Origin: Sphingobacteriales bacterium
GTDB lineage: Bacteria; Bacteroidota; Bacteroidia; Chitinophagales; CAIOSU01
Assembly: GCA_027483645.1 (NCBI GenBank)
Contig: JAIXUD010000010.1
Location: forward strand, 250,001-314,000
Direction of reading: 5' to 3'
DNA: 64,000 nt
A program made the translations under genes and the position numbers. The notes under the pieces are model-generated. The model was not told where the DNA came from and made no database searches. It saw only the letters and a program-made list of their open reading frames with translations. This document shows positions 1-9,900 of the stretch, one piece after another. Numbering within the stretch: the stretch's first letter is position 1; every line of letters begins with the position of its first letter.

Positions 1-9
1 ATTTGGATA

Positions 10-531
10 TCAATTTAACCGATACCTTCCCTGCACAACCCCACCACCAAAATCCTTCAACTCCAACAACTCCAATTTCGCCTCGCGAGTGGAGGTGTGC
101 CAAAGCGGGATGCCATCACCCAAAAGCACCGGTATCTGGGTGAGGATAAGCTCGTCAATCAATTTGGCTTCGTAGAGGGTTTTGATGATTTCGCCACCGC
201 CGATGAGCCAGATGTCTTGTTGGGCGTTGGTTTTTAGGTGGCGCACAAAGTCGGCGGGGTGGTCGTTTATCCAAGTGATGTTGTCCTCGGGTGCGTTCGC
301 GTTGCGGCTGAAGACGTAGTTGGTTAAATCGGGGTATATCGGGTCGCCGAAGCCTTTTACTACTTGATAAGTTTTGTTACCCATTAAGGTGGTGCTGATG
401 CCAGCGAGAAACGCTTTGTAGCCGAAGTCGCTGCCATCTTCGGGTATTGGTGGAAGCCAATCAAGGCTATCATCTTTACGGGCGATGTAGCCGTCCATAC
501 TGGCGGCTATGTAGAGGATTACTTTGGCCAT
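10..531 (-). CDS. Dihydrofolate reductase / RibD C-terminal domain family protein
   Basis: MAKVILYIAASMDGYIARKDDSLDWL start and ..WLIGGGEI..ELILTQIPVLLGDGIPL motifs typical of RibD_C-type reductases; start trimmed to the internal Met because the upstream codons overlap an intergenic repeat. Confidence 0.85.
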   Translation of the reverse strand: MAKVILYIAASMDGYIARKDDSLDWLPPIPEDGSDFGYKAFLAGISTTLMGNKTYQVVKGFGDPIYPDLTNYVFSRNANAPEDNITWINDHPADFVRHLKTNAQQDIWLIGGGEIIKTLYEAKLIDELILTQIPVLLGDGIPLWHTSTREAKLELLELKDFGGGVVQGRYRLN

Positions 532-600
532 GTGGTTCGGTTGAACCACAAAGAACACGAAGTTTGGTCACAAAGCGCACAGAGAAGAGCGGTTTTTTAT

Positions 601-1446
601 CTACAATTCAAACACCTTCTCCTCCTGCAACTTACCATTGAGCTTTAGGCGCACGTAGTATTTACCCTCTTCATATCCGCGCACCTCAATGCGGAATTTC
701 ATAGTGCTTTTGCCGCTTTTTACCATCATATTTTCTTGTATCACCATTACTGTTTCGCCCCCTTCGTTGTAGATGGCTAGGTGGGCGGTGCCTGCCATGG
801 GCAGGGCAAACTCAAAGTTGGCGTGTATGATGGCAGGTTCTTGTGTAAAAACTTGGCCTGGTGGCGGTGTTGCTTTCTCTACGTTGTACCATGTTAGTGG
901 CTTGCCTGTTAGGGTGTGCATGTAGTTTACCAAGTCTTTCATTTTGGCTGGGTCGATGCCATATACGTTTTCTAGCCCATCACCGTTGATGATGGCCCAT
1001 ACGGCTGATTGACCGAGGTCATCGTGATAATTTTTCTGGGCGATGTACTGGGCCAGTTTCAATAGTGTATCGCCAGCCATAGCCCCCAATAGATAACTGC
1101 TGCCCATACTGGGCGAACCGTTGCTGGGTTGTATGCACATGGCGTTTATTACCACCTTGCGCTTGGTGCCGCTAGCTAGCACTAGTTGGCGGTCTTCTGT
1201 AATGATAAGGTCTTGCTCGGTGCTGTCCTCACTATCTAGGGTAAGTCCGGCGGGTATATCAATGGTCAGTTCTTTCTTGGATAGGCTCTCAATGTTAAGC
1301 GCCATTACCTTGCCGGTAAAGCCACCTTCACCAACGGCTTTCACGGTAATGTAGCCTTTGGTCATGGCTTCCTTCAAACTTATAGGGGTTGCACCCAACA
1401 CAGGCAGCGTAGCACAAACCAGCAACAATAGCAGTAGTTGTTTCAT
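601..1446 (-). CDS. Secreted hypothetical protein
   Basis: 281 aa ORF with signal peptide MKQLLLLLLVCATLPVLGA; no family recognised. Confidence 0.7.
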   Translation of the reverse strand: MKQLLLLLLVCATLPVLGATPISLKEAMTKGYITVKAVGEGGFTGKVMALNIESLSKKELTIDIPAGLTLDSEDSTEQDLIITEDRQLVLASGTKRKVVINAMCIQPSNGSPSMGSSYLLGAMAGDTLLKLAQYIAQKNYHDDLGQSAVWAIINGDGLENVYGIDPAKMKDLVNYMHTLTGKPLTWYNVEKATPPPGQVFTQEPAIIHANFEFALPMAGTAHLAIYNEGGETVMVIQENMMVKSGKSTMKFRIEVRGYEEGKYYVRLKLNGKLQEEKVFEL

Positions 1447-1947
1447 ATTGCGAAATTTACAATAAAAACGGAGAAACTGCTAAGGCTATTATATGGTGGG
1501 GATAAAATACGGGTTGGTACGGATGGGGGGAGGGGTTTGCAGATTGCAACATTGCTGTTAATATTTCTAAAATGCTGGAAGAACGGTTTTAATAAGGGAC
1601 TATTGTTTTTTTAATTTTTTTTAATTTGAAGCACGGAGCGGTTTGCGGTCAGACGGCTACGGTAATGCGGGTAGAGGTTAAAGAATCGTGGTGCTTAAGC
1701 TCGTAGTGGCCGTTCGACCGATATGCACCGATTGGATTTTGCCAAAGGGCTATAATTATTGTAAATACAGGATGAACAGGGCAGCGGTATTTGGGAGTTC
1801 GGAGCGTTAGCGGTCGGACGCCCTTTCCGAATAGAAGGTCCTGATACAGCTTAGTTTAGTGCCCGCTCCATCGTAGTCGTCTGACCGCTTCCAACATATA
1901 GGAGGTAACAGTTTACATTAGATTCGATAGCGCCCTGCCCTTCCCCC

Positions 1948-2955
1948 TCAATTATCCCCGCTCAAATCAATCTCCGTATTATCGCCAATGTTTAGGCTTT
2001 GGCTGAGGCCTTTGATGTAGGCATCGCTACCGATTACGGAGCGCTTGAGTATTACATGGTTTAGCCGAGCAAAATCGCCGATGATGGAGTTGGTGAGGAT
2101 GGAGTAGTGTATCTCCGCATCTTCGCCGATGGTTACGTTGGGGCCGATGATGGAATTGGCGATACGGGCGCCCTTGGCAATACTTACTGGTTGTATGATA
2201 ATGGTGTTGTCGTAATCGGGTAAGGGCTGCGCTGCAAAGTTGTGCTTTTTTAGCAGTGTCGCGTTGGTTTCCAGCAATATTTCTACCTTGCCGCAATCGT
2301 ACCAGTGGTCTACCTTAAAGCTAGTGAAGTAGATGCCTTGGTCAATCATTATTTGGATGGCATCGGCTAGGTGAACTTCGGTACCATCGTCAGGGCGGCT
2401 TGCTACCAAACCATCCAGCGCAGTAAACAGCGCATCGCTCTCCTTTATTTTATATACACCTACCAGTGCCAGGTTCGATTTCGGGAACTTAGGTTTCTCC
2501 ACTACTTTCAAAATGTGGCTATGGTCTGGGCTTAGTTCTGCCACGCCGAAGTTCCAAGGGTCTTCCACCTTTTTTACCCCCAACGATGAGTGTGCCGACT
2601 CCACTACTGCCTGCAAGTCCACCTCAATAATGGTATCGCCCAGTACTATCAGTATTTCCTCATTATCGCCTATTTGCTGTTTGGTGGTCCAGATGGCGTG
2701 GCCCAAGCCTTCGCGCTTCTCTTGTATGGTAAAGTGCGCCTTAATGTGCGGGTGCTTCTCCTCCACATAGCTGCGTATTTTATCACCCAAGTAGCCCAGT
2801 ACAAACACAAACTCCGTAACGCCAACGCCCTGCAACTGCTCGATAATGAAGCCCAAGATGGGCTTGCCCGCAACGGGTATTAGGGCTTTGGGCTGAGTGT
2901 AAGTGTGGGGGCGCAGGCGGGTACCCGGACCTGCAACGGGGATAATGGCTTTCAT
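1948..2955 (-). CDS. Sugar-phosphate nucleotidyltransferase (glucose-1-phosphate thymidylyltransferase-like)
   Basis: MKAIIPVAGPGTRLRPHTYTQPKALIPVAGKPIL nucleotidyltransferase signature plus C-terminal left-handed beta-helix-like repeats. Confidence 0.9.
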   Translation of the reverse strand: MKAIIPVAGPGTRLRPHTYTQPKALIPVAGKPILGFIIEQLQGVGVTEFVFVLGYLGDKIRSYVEEKHPHIKAHFTIQEKREGLGHAIWTTKQQIGDNEEILIVLGDTIIEVDLQAVVESAHSSLGVKKVEDPWNFGVAELSPDHSHILKVVEKPKFPKSNLALVGVYKIKESDALFTALDGLVASRPDDGTEVHLADAIQIMIDQGIYFTSFKVDHWYDCGKVEILLETNATLLKKHNFAAQPLPDYDNTIIIQPVSIAKGARIANSIIGPNVTIGEDAEIHYSILTNSIIGDFARLNHVILKRSVIGSDAYIKGLSQSLNIGDNTEIDLSGDN

Positions 2956-3156
2956 GCAACGTAGTTTCTAGCCTTAAAATTAAGGCTTTTATGGCAAAGG
3001 CATGGCAGTAAACATGCATTTAATCACATCTTAACCACCCGCTGACTGTTTATGCCATTTTGGTTGCGCACTTCTAGCAGATATACCCCTTGCTAAAAAG
3101 ACATACATGCTGCTATCGCTTTGTCATAGTTTCGTAAAAATAATTATAAAAGGTGC

Positions 3157-3738
3157 TTACTTCACCCACTGTACCTTGTCGGCAATTGGCTTGCGAGTGC
3201 CAGCGAGTAGATCGCCATCGTAGTTGCCTACGTACAGAAAGCCTAGCAGCTTATCCTTCTCGCCCAGGTTAAAGAAGGCTTTGCCCTGATGCTTAAATGT
3301 AGGGCCACCCGTGCTCCAATAGGTACCAATGCTATAGGCGGTGGCGGTAAGCCACATGTTCTGCACGGCGCAGGCTACAGCGGATACTTCCTCTACTTCG
3401 GGTATCTTCTCAATTTCCTGGCGCTTCATAATAATGGCTATTACGTGCGACGATTGCAAAATGCTCTCACGCTGCTTTTCGTATTTGCCCTCATCGTAGC
3501 TCTCTGCGGGGGTATTCTCCTTGTAGTTGCGTTGAAACAAATCGGCTAACTGCTCCAGGCCCGTTCCAGTGAATACCACAAACCGCCAAGGCTCTGTGCG
3601 GCCATGGGTGGGTGCCCAGTTGGCATTCTCAAGCATCTGCTCCACTATCGCGTCGGCCACAGGTGTGCCATTGTATTGCTTAGGATATACCGAGCGGCGG
3701 TTGGCTATCAGGCTGTTGGTATCGGTAGGATTGTACAT
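3157..3738 (-). CDS. Nitroreductase family protein
   Basis: NRRSVYPKQYNGTPV..NANWAPTHGRTEPWRFVVFTG..AVACAVQNMWLTATAYSIGTYWSTGG motifs. Confidence 0.9.
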   Translation of the reverse strand: MYNPTDTNSLIANRRSVYPKQYNGTPVADAIVEQMLENANWAPTHGRTEPWRFVVFTGTGLEQLADLFQRNYKENTPAESYDEGKYEKQRESILQSSHVIAIIMKRQEIEKIPEVEEVSAVACAVQNMWLTATAYSIGTYWSTGGPTFKHQGKAFFNLGEKDKLLGFLYVGNYDGDLLAGTRKPIADKVQWVK

Positions 3739-4011
3739 GCGGCTTGGTTACGGGTTACGAGTTACGGGTTACGGGTTACGGGTTTTGATTTTCAAAAATA
3801 GATAATGAAGGCAAGAACCTTATGATTCTTTATCCCCATTATGTTAATGGCGGCTTTAAATCACTAAAATCAACTCTCAACCCGTAACCCGTAACTCGTA
3901 ACTACAAACCTTCCCTCCATCGGCTGTAGTGTTGCATCTGCCGAAATCCAGTTGGCTTTTCATTAAAAATTTGGCTACCGCCTGTAACCTTGATTGCTCA
4001 TTTGCGTAAAC

Positions 4012-5820
4012 ATGGGTACTTATAAAACCTCAAAAATTAATAGAATGGCCAGCAGGAGAGATTTGCAGCGAACGATTGCCAAAAGTTTAGGAGTGATTAT
4101 GGTGTGCCTAGCATTACCTTTCTACACTTCAGCACAAACCAATTACGCACCAGCACAACATTTAAAAGCCAACATTTGGTACTTTGGCGATAGGGCCGGG
4201 CTCGATTTTAGCCTAGGGCACCCAACACCGATTACCAATAGCACCATGCAAGCATTTGAAGGTACAGCAGCCGTTAGCGATGATAATGGCCAAGTACTGT
4301 TTTACACCAACGGGGGCAGCCTGCCCTACGCTGGCGGTGTATGGAACCGTAACCACCAACTAATGCCCAATGGCAATATGGCCCAGGCAGGCGGTTGTGG
4401 TAGCTCTTTCCAGTCATCAATGGTGGTGCCACTGCCGCGCAGCAATGGCAACTTGTACTACCTGTTTACTACCGATTGCATTGAGAACGGTGCCGTGGGA
4501 GGCCTGCGCTACAATGTGATAGATATGAACATGGACGGTGGCTTGGGTGATGTGGTGGTAAAAGGCCAACAGCTTACTACCCGCACCGATGAGTCGCTTA
4601 CAGCTATACAACACGCCAACGGCATCGATTTTTGGATTGTAACGCACAAAGTACGTACTGATTCGTTTTACATTTACCACCTCAACCATACTGGTATTGC
4701 TGGGGTAATCAAGCAAAGGATTGGTAAAGTAACCCCTGATTATGCAGGTACAATTAAAGCTTCTAACAACGGTGAAAGGCTGGTATACTCTGGCCTAAAC
4801 TGGACTTCACTTTTCGATTTTGATGCGGAGACCGGTATGCTAAGCAACCATGTAGACTTGGGCATTGCTAGCTATTCAGCGGCATTCTCTCCAAACTGCC
4901 AGTATTTGTATGTAGCAAATGGCATCGGCAAAAAAATCTATCAATTCAACATGCATCACTTCGATCCGGCTTCAACCATCAAACAGATTGGTACTACTGG
5001 CTCGTTAGGCGTTGGTAGTATGGAGCTAGGTCCTGATGGCCGCATATATGTTGCCCGGTTTACTACATCTGCTCATTTGGGTGTAATTATGGACCCTGAT
5101 TATGATGGCATACAGAGCAACTATGTTGACAATGGCATCCACTTGGGTGGTAAAAACAGTAAGGGTGGTCTACCTTCATTCCCTAACAGTTGGTTGGGTG
5201 CTTGCACCAGCTACCCTGAAGAGAACAGCAGCGACCACATTAACCACATGGTGAACCTGCGCGTAACCGACCTGGAGGCTACCACTACACAATTGAACTG
5301 GGATGCCGTTGCTTACAATAGCTTTCTAGTAATGTCTCGCCCATTTGGTGAGCAAGAGTGGACAGCTACTGAAGTATCTGGACGCCAGCATGTGCTAGAA
5401 AACTTGACCCCTAATACTGAGTACGAAGTACGTGTAATCCCGGTTACCATTAACAACTTTGAGTATGAAGTAATGACGGAGCACTTTACTGATGTGGTAA
5501 TAGCGCAAGCCATGGGACAAAAAGTAAACGGCGACAACAGCGCCCAGCTTCACACCCCGAGCATGCTAGAGTTTGATGTGTTCCCTAACCCTACCCAGAA
5601 CTATGCTAAACTAAGTGTGAACGTAGGCGATGAAATGACCAATGTATTGGTTCGTGTAATCGACATCAGTGGCCGTGTAATGGAAGAGCGCAACTACACA
5701 TCAGTAGAAGGCACCCAACAGTTTGACTTGAACTTTGGTGGCTATGGCAACGGCATCTACAATGTGTACGTAGCGAGCAACAACACTAGCAGTGTAAAGA
5801 AATTGGTGGTGATGAAATAG
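4012..5820 (+). CDS. T9SS type A sorting domain-containing secreted protein with fibronectin type III-like domain
   Basis: Signal peptide, WD/NHL-like body, FnIII-like RVTDLEATTTQLNWDAV, C-terminal VFPNPTQNYAKLSV..GIYNVYVASNNTSSVKKLVVMK. The track ORF starts at TTG 3994; ATG at 4012 or 4045 is more likely. Confidence 0.85.
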   Translation: MGTYKTSKINRMASRRDLQRTIAKSLGVIMVCLALPFYTSAQTNYAPAQHLKANIWYFGDRAGLDFSLGHPTPITNSTMQAFEGTAAVSDDNGQVLFYTNGGSLPYAGGVWNRNHQLMPNGNMAQAGGCGSSFQSSMVVPLPRSNGNLYYLFTTDCIENGAVGGLRYNVIDMNMDGGLGDVVVKGQQLTTRTDESLTAIQHANGIDFWIVTHKVRTDSFYIYHLNHTGIAGVIKQRIGKVTPDYAGTIKASNNGERLVYSGLNWTSLFDFDAETGMLSNHVDLGIASYSAAFSPNCQYLYVANGIGKKIYQFNMHHFDPASTIKQIGTTGSLGVGSMELGPDGRIYVARFTTSAHLGVIMDPDYDGIQSNYVDNGIHLGGKNSKGGLPSFPNSWLGACTSYPEENSSDHINHMVNLRVTDLEATTTQLNWDAVAYNSFLVMSRPFGEQEWTATEVSGRQHVLENLTPNTEYEVRVIPVTINNFEYEVMTEHFTDVVIAQAMGQKVNGDNSAQLHTPSMLEFDVFPNPTQNYAKLSVNVGDEMTNVLVRVIDISGRVMEERNYTSVEGTQQFDLNFGGYGNGIYNVYVASNNTSSVKKLVVMK

Positions 5821-5881
5821 AATAGACGATGGACCATGGACGATGGACCATGGACAAAAAATTAATAATCATGATTTGCTA

Positions 5882-5918
5882 GCGCGGCGTCACTTAATTG
5901 GGGCGCCGCGCACTTTTT
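5882..5918 (+). terminator. Rho-independent terminator downstream of the T9SS protein
   Basis: gcgcggcg..cgccgcgc stem followed by a T-run. Confidence 0.75.
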
Positions 5919-5920
5919 TA

Positions 5921-6754
5921 TCACGGTTTCACACTTATCGAAATCTTGCTGGGGTCAATAACCAGCGCTGGCATATTTACCTTCAGGGTATCTTTTATTT
6001 GTGCTTTAGCATTTAGCGGGGTTACAAAACTTACCGGCAGGTTGTTCAGCACTTCCACTTTAGCATTAAACTGATTAAGCACCGGAACCTTGATGGTTTC
6101 CCGAAGCGGTACAATGATGATACCCGTAACTGCTACCCCTTGGTTAAGCGGTATGCTGGCATCAACAGGTATAATGGTTTTCATAGGGATGGTGTAGTTG
6201 GTGGGGTTGAGTATCAAGGTGTCGCGCACTTGAAGGTGTTGCTTAATAGGTACTCTAGTAGACACAGGTATTTCGCCTTTTACGGGCACTGATACATTGG
6301 GCAAGCCCTTAAAATTGGTACTGATGCGCGTATCCAGCGGTATTACTATGTTCAGTATCAGTTCATCATCAATATAGAGTTTCTCGTTAAAGGGGATCTC
6401 TAGGTTTTTCAAGGCAAGTTCATCTGCCGAAAGCAAGATATCCACCGGCAGGTCGAACTTTACCCGTAGGGTGTCGTTCATAAATATCTCTGTATTCAGC
6501 GGTACTTCTACATCCAGGTTAAGAGGTATGCGCATACTGTCGGTAACCGTAATTCGGGTAAGCAGGTTGTCCATCATTTTTATTTGTAAGCCTTCCTCCA
6601 CTTCTGCCGAGAGCAGTAAGTCATTATTAACATGGATGCCCAAGTTATCTTCCAGTGTAAGGTGGAAGCGGATAATAGACCATGGGCTGAATACCAGTAT
6701 AATGATTACCAATACCAACACGGTTATTATGAGTACGTAAAAACGTTTTAGCAT
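5921..6754 (-). CDS. Membrane-anchored hypothetical protein with repeated IPLN/VPLNxxI beta-strand-like motifs
   Basis: N-terminal TM helix FYVLIITVLVLVIIILVF then periodic IPL-x-(T/V)-x-I motifs. Confidence 0.7.
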   Translation of the reverse strand: MLKRFYVLIITVLVLVIIILVFSPWSIIRFHLTLEDNLGIHVNNDLLLSAEVEEGLQIKMMDNLLTRITVTDSMRIPLNLDVEVPLNTEIFMNDTLRVKFDLPVDILLSADELALKNLEIPFNEKLYIDDELILNIVIPLDTRISTNFKGLPNVSVPVKGEIPVSTRVPIKQHLQVRDTLILNPTNYTIPMKTIIPVDASIPLNQGVAVTGIIIVPLRETIKVPVLNQFNAKVEVLNNLPVSFVTPLNAKAQIKDTLKVNMPALVIDPSKISISVKP

Positions 6755-6938
6755 AATAAATATATAATGATAATAGACGGATTAAAAATACGCTAAAATA
6801 TAGTAATGGCCTTTACTTCCTGAATTGCAGTTACAATGCTTAGAAAACGAAAATGCAATTATGTTGCAACAGCGCTAAACAAAATAAAAACATCCCTGTT
6901 AATACACCAACAAGACACTTAATTACTTTACCTATTTG

Positions 6939-9900
6939 ATGAACTCACTTTCATTTAACCAAAAATCTCAAAAAACCATGAATCGCTTATTATCCTTAAC
7001 CATGTTGCTCTTGCTGGGCGCATCTGTGCTCCGAGCGCAGACAGCCAATGTGCAGGTCATACACAATGCAGCCGACCCAGCAGCCGCTTCGGTTGATGTG
7101 TATGTTGGTGGCAATCTTGCTCTAGCATCTTTCGATTTTAGGGATGCAACATCTTTTCTGCAATTACCTTCGGGCCTAGCATTGCCGATAGAGGTGCGTG
7201 TTGCCGGAGGCGCTACTGCAGTATATACCACTACAGTAGGTCCTTTAGTTTCTGGGCAAAGCTATGTACTGATAGCTAATGGGGTAATTACTCCAGCCAA
7301 CTTTGATGCCAACCCCGATGGTATCAATATCAGTTTCGATCTGTTTGCAAATGGTGGCCGTCAAAGTGGTCAAAATGGATCCGGCAATGTTGATTTGCAA
7401 GTATTCCATGGAGCTACCGACGCGCCTTATGTGGATGTGGTAGCGCGTGGTGTGGGTACCCTAATCAATAATTTGGGATATACCGATTTTCAAGGCTATG
7501 CTACAGTTCCAACTGGTACTTATATATTAGATGTATATGATAGTACTCAAACTACTTTGGTGGCCAGCTATGTAGCCGACCTTTCTGTCTTCGGCGGTGG
7601 CGCAGGTACCATTTTGGCTTCAGGCTTCTTAGATGGTTCACAAGGTGAGAATTTCGGTTTGTTTCTAGCACCGGGAAATCAAAGTGGAACTAATGACCCA
7701 ATGGTGCAATTACCGTTATTTGCCCCTACTGCTAACCTGCAAGTAATACACAACGCTGCCGACCCTGCTGCTGCTAGTGTGGATGTATATGTAAACGGTG
7801 CTTTGGCTATCCCAGGTTTTGATTTCCGCGATGCTACCCCGTTTATCGAGTTGCCTGCCGGTGTTCCTGTTGAAGTAGAGATCACCCCTGCTGGAAGTGC
7901 CACAGTGGTGTATACTTTGAACCTTGATTCATTGCAGACTGATGTAAACTACATTGCTATTGCCAATGGAGTATTGACCCCTGCCAACTTTACCGCCAAC
8001 CCTGATGCAGTGAGCATCGGTTTTGATTTGTTTATCAGCGGAAGCGGCCGTCTTACAGGCCAAAACGGCTCTGGTAATGTTGATTTGCTAGTATTCCATG
8101 GTGCTACCGATGCCCCGTCAGTAGATGTGGTAGCGCGTGGCGTTGGCACCCTAATCAATAACTTGACCTATACCGATTTCCAAGGGTACGCTTCGGTGCC
8201 AGCTGGTGCATACATACTAGATGTATATGATAGCACCCAAACTACTTTAGTAGCTAGCTATGTAGCTGACCTAACTGGCCTGGGTGGTGGAGCTGCCACC
8301 GTATTTGCCTCTGGCTTTTTAGATGGTGCACAAGGTGAAGATTTTGGTTTGTTTGTAGCCTTGGGCGGTCTTACCGCTGTGGGTCAAACTTTGGAGTTGC
8401 CGCTATTCGCCCCTACTGCCAACCTACAAGTAATACACAATGCTGCCGACCCTGCTGCTGCTAGTGTAGATGTATATGTAAACGGTGCCTTGGCTATTCC
8501 AGGCTTCGATTTTCGCGATGCTACCCCGTTTATTGAGTTGCCAGCTGGTGTTCCGGTAGAAGTAGAGATTACCCCTGCAGGTAGTGCTACAGTAGTATAT
8601 ACTTTGAACCTAGATTCATTGCAGACTGATGTAAACTACATTGCTATTGCCAATGGAGTATTAACCCCAGCCAACTTTACTGGTAACCCTGATGCTGTAA
8701 GCATCGGCTTCGACTTATATATTAGCGGTATTGGCCGTCTTACAGGCCAAAACGGCTCTGGAAGTGTTGATTTGCTAGTATTCCATGGTTCTACCGATGC
8801 CCCGTCAGTAGATGTGGTAGCGCGTGGCGTTGGCACCCTAATCAATAACCTTAGCTACACTGATTTCCAAGGCTATGCTTCAGTGCCAGCGGGTAGCTAT
8901 ATTTTGGATGTGTACGATAGCACCCAAACTACTTTGGTAGCTAGCTACGTAGCCGACCTAACCGGTTTAGGCGGTGGTGCTGCCACAGTATTTGCTTCAG
9001 GTTTTTTAAATAGTGGCCAAGGTGAAGATTTTGGTTTGTTTGTAGCCTTGGGCGGCCTTACCGCTGTGGGTCAAACTTTGGAGTTGCCGTTGTATGTACC
9101 GACCGCCAGCGGCACAGCACGCTTACAAGTGATACACAACGCTGCTGACCCTGCTGCTGCAAGTGTAGATGTATATGTAAATGGTGCATTGACTTTGGAT
9201 AATTTCGACTACTTGGATGTATCATCTTTCTTGACTGTACCTTCTGGTTTGCCAATCGAAATTGAGATTACCCCAGCTACCAGCACTACAGTGGTATATA
9301 CCCTGAACTTAGACTCGCTGGAAGTTAATAAAAACTATGTGGCATTTGCCAATGGTGTATTGACCCCAGCTAACTTTACTGCCAACCCTGATGGTGTAAA
9401 CATTGCTTTTGATTTGTTTGCTTATGACCAAGCCCTTACTGGTGGCACTGGCGGTACTGGTACTGCTGATATCCTTATCTTCCATGGCTCAACCGATGCG
9501 CCTACTGTAGATATTGAAGCTCGCGGCGTGGCAACTTTGGCTGATGACCTGAGCTACACCGATTACAACCCAGCCGGTTACATCAACGTACCAACTTCTG
9601 ATTACATTATTGATGTGTTGAATGGTGCGGGTACTACTACATTGTTGAGCTACTATGCCGACCTATCAAGCGCTGCCAATATACCTGGTGGTGCAGCGGC
9701 CATAGTATTTGCATCTGGCTTCTTAGATGCATCTCAAGGTTCAGGCTTTGGCTTGTATGTGGCTATTGCTGGTTTGCCAACAACATCGGCTGCTATTGCC
9801 TTACCATTGATTGAAGAGGCCCGTGTACAAGTGATACACAATGCCGCCGACCCAGCTGCCGACTCAGTAGACGTATATGTAGTAAGCGCCGCCGATGGCG

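Noticed and set aside
3746-3784. CRISPR or telomere-like repeat
   Set aside because: 7-bp units without spacers, only ~39 bp long; better described as a short tandem array.
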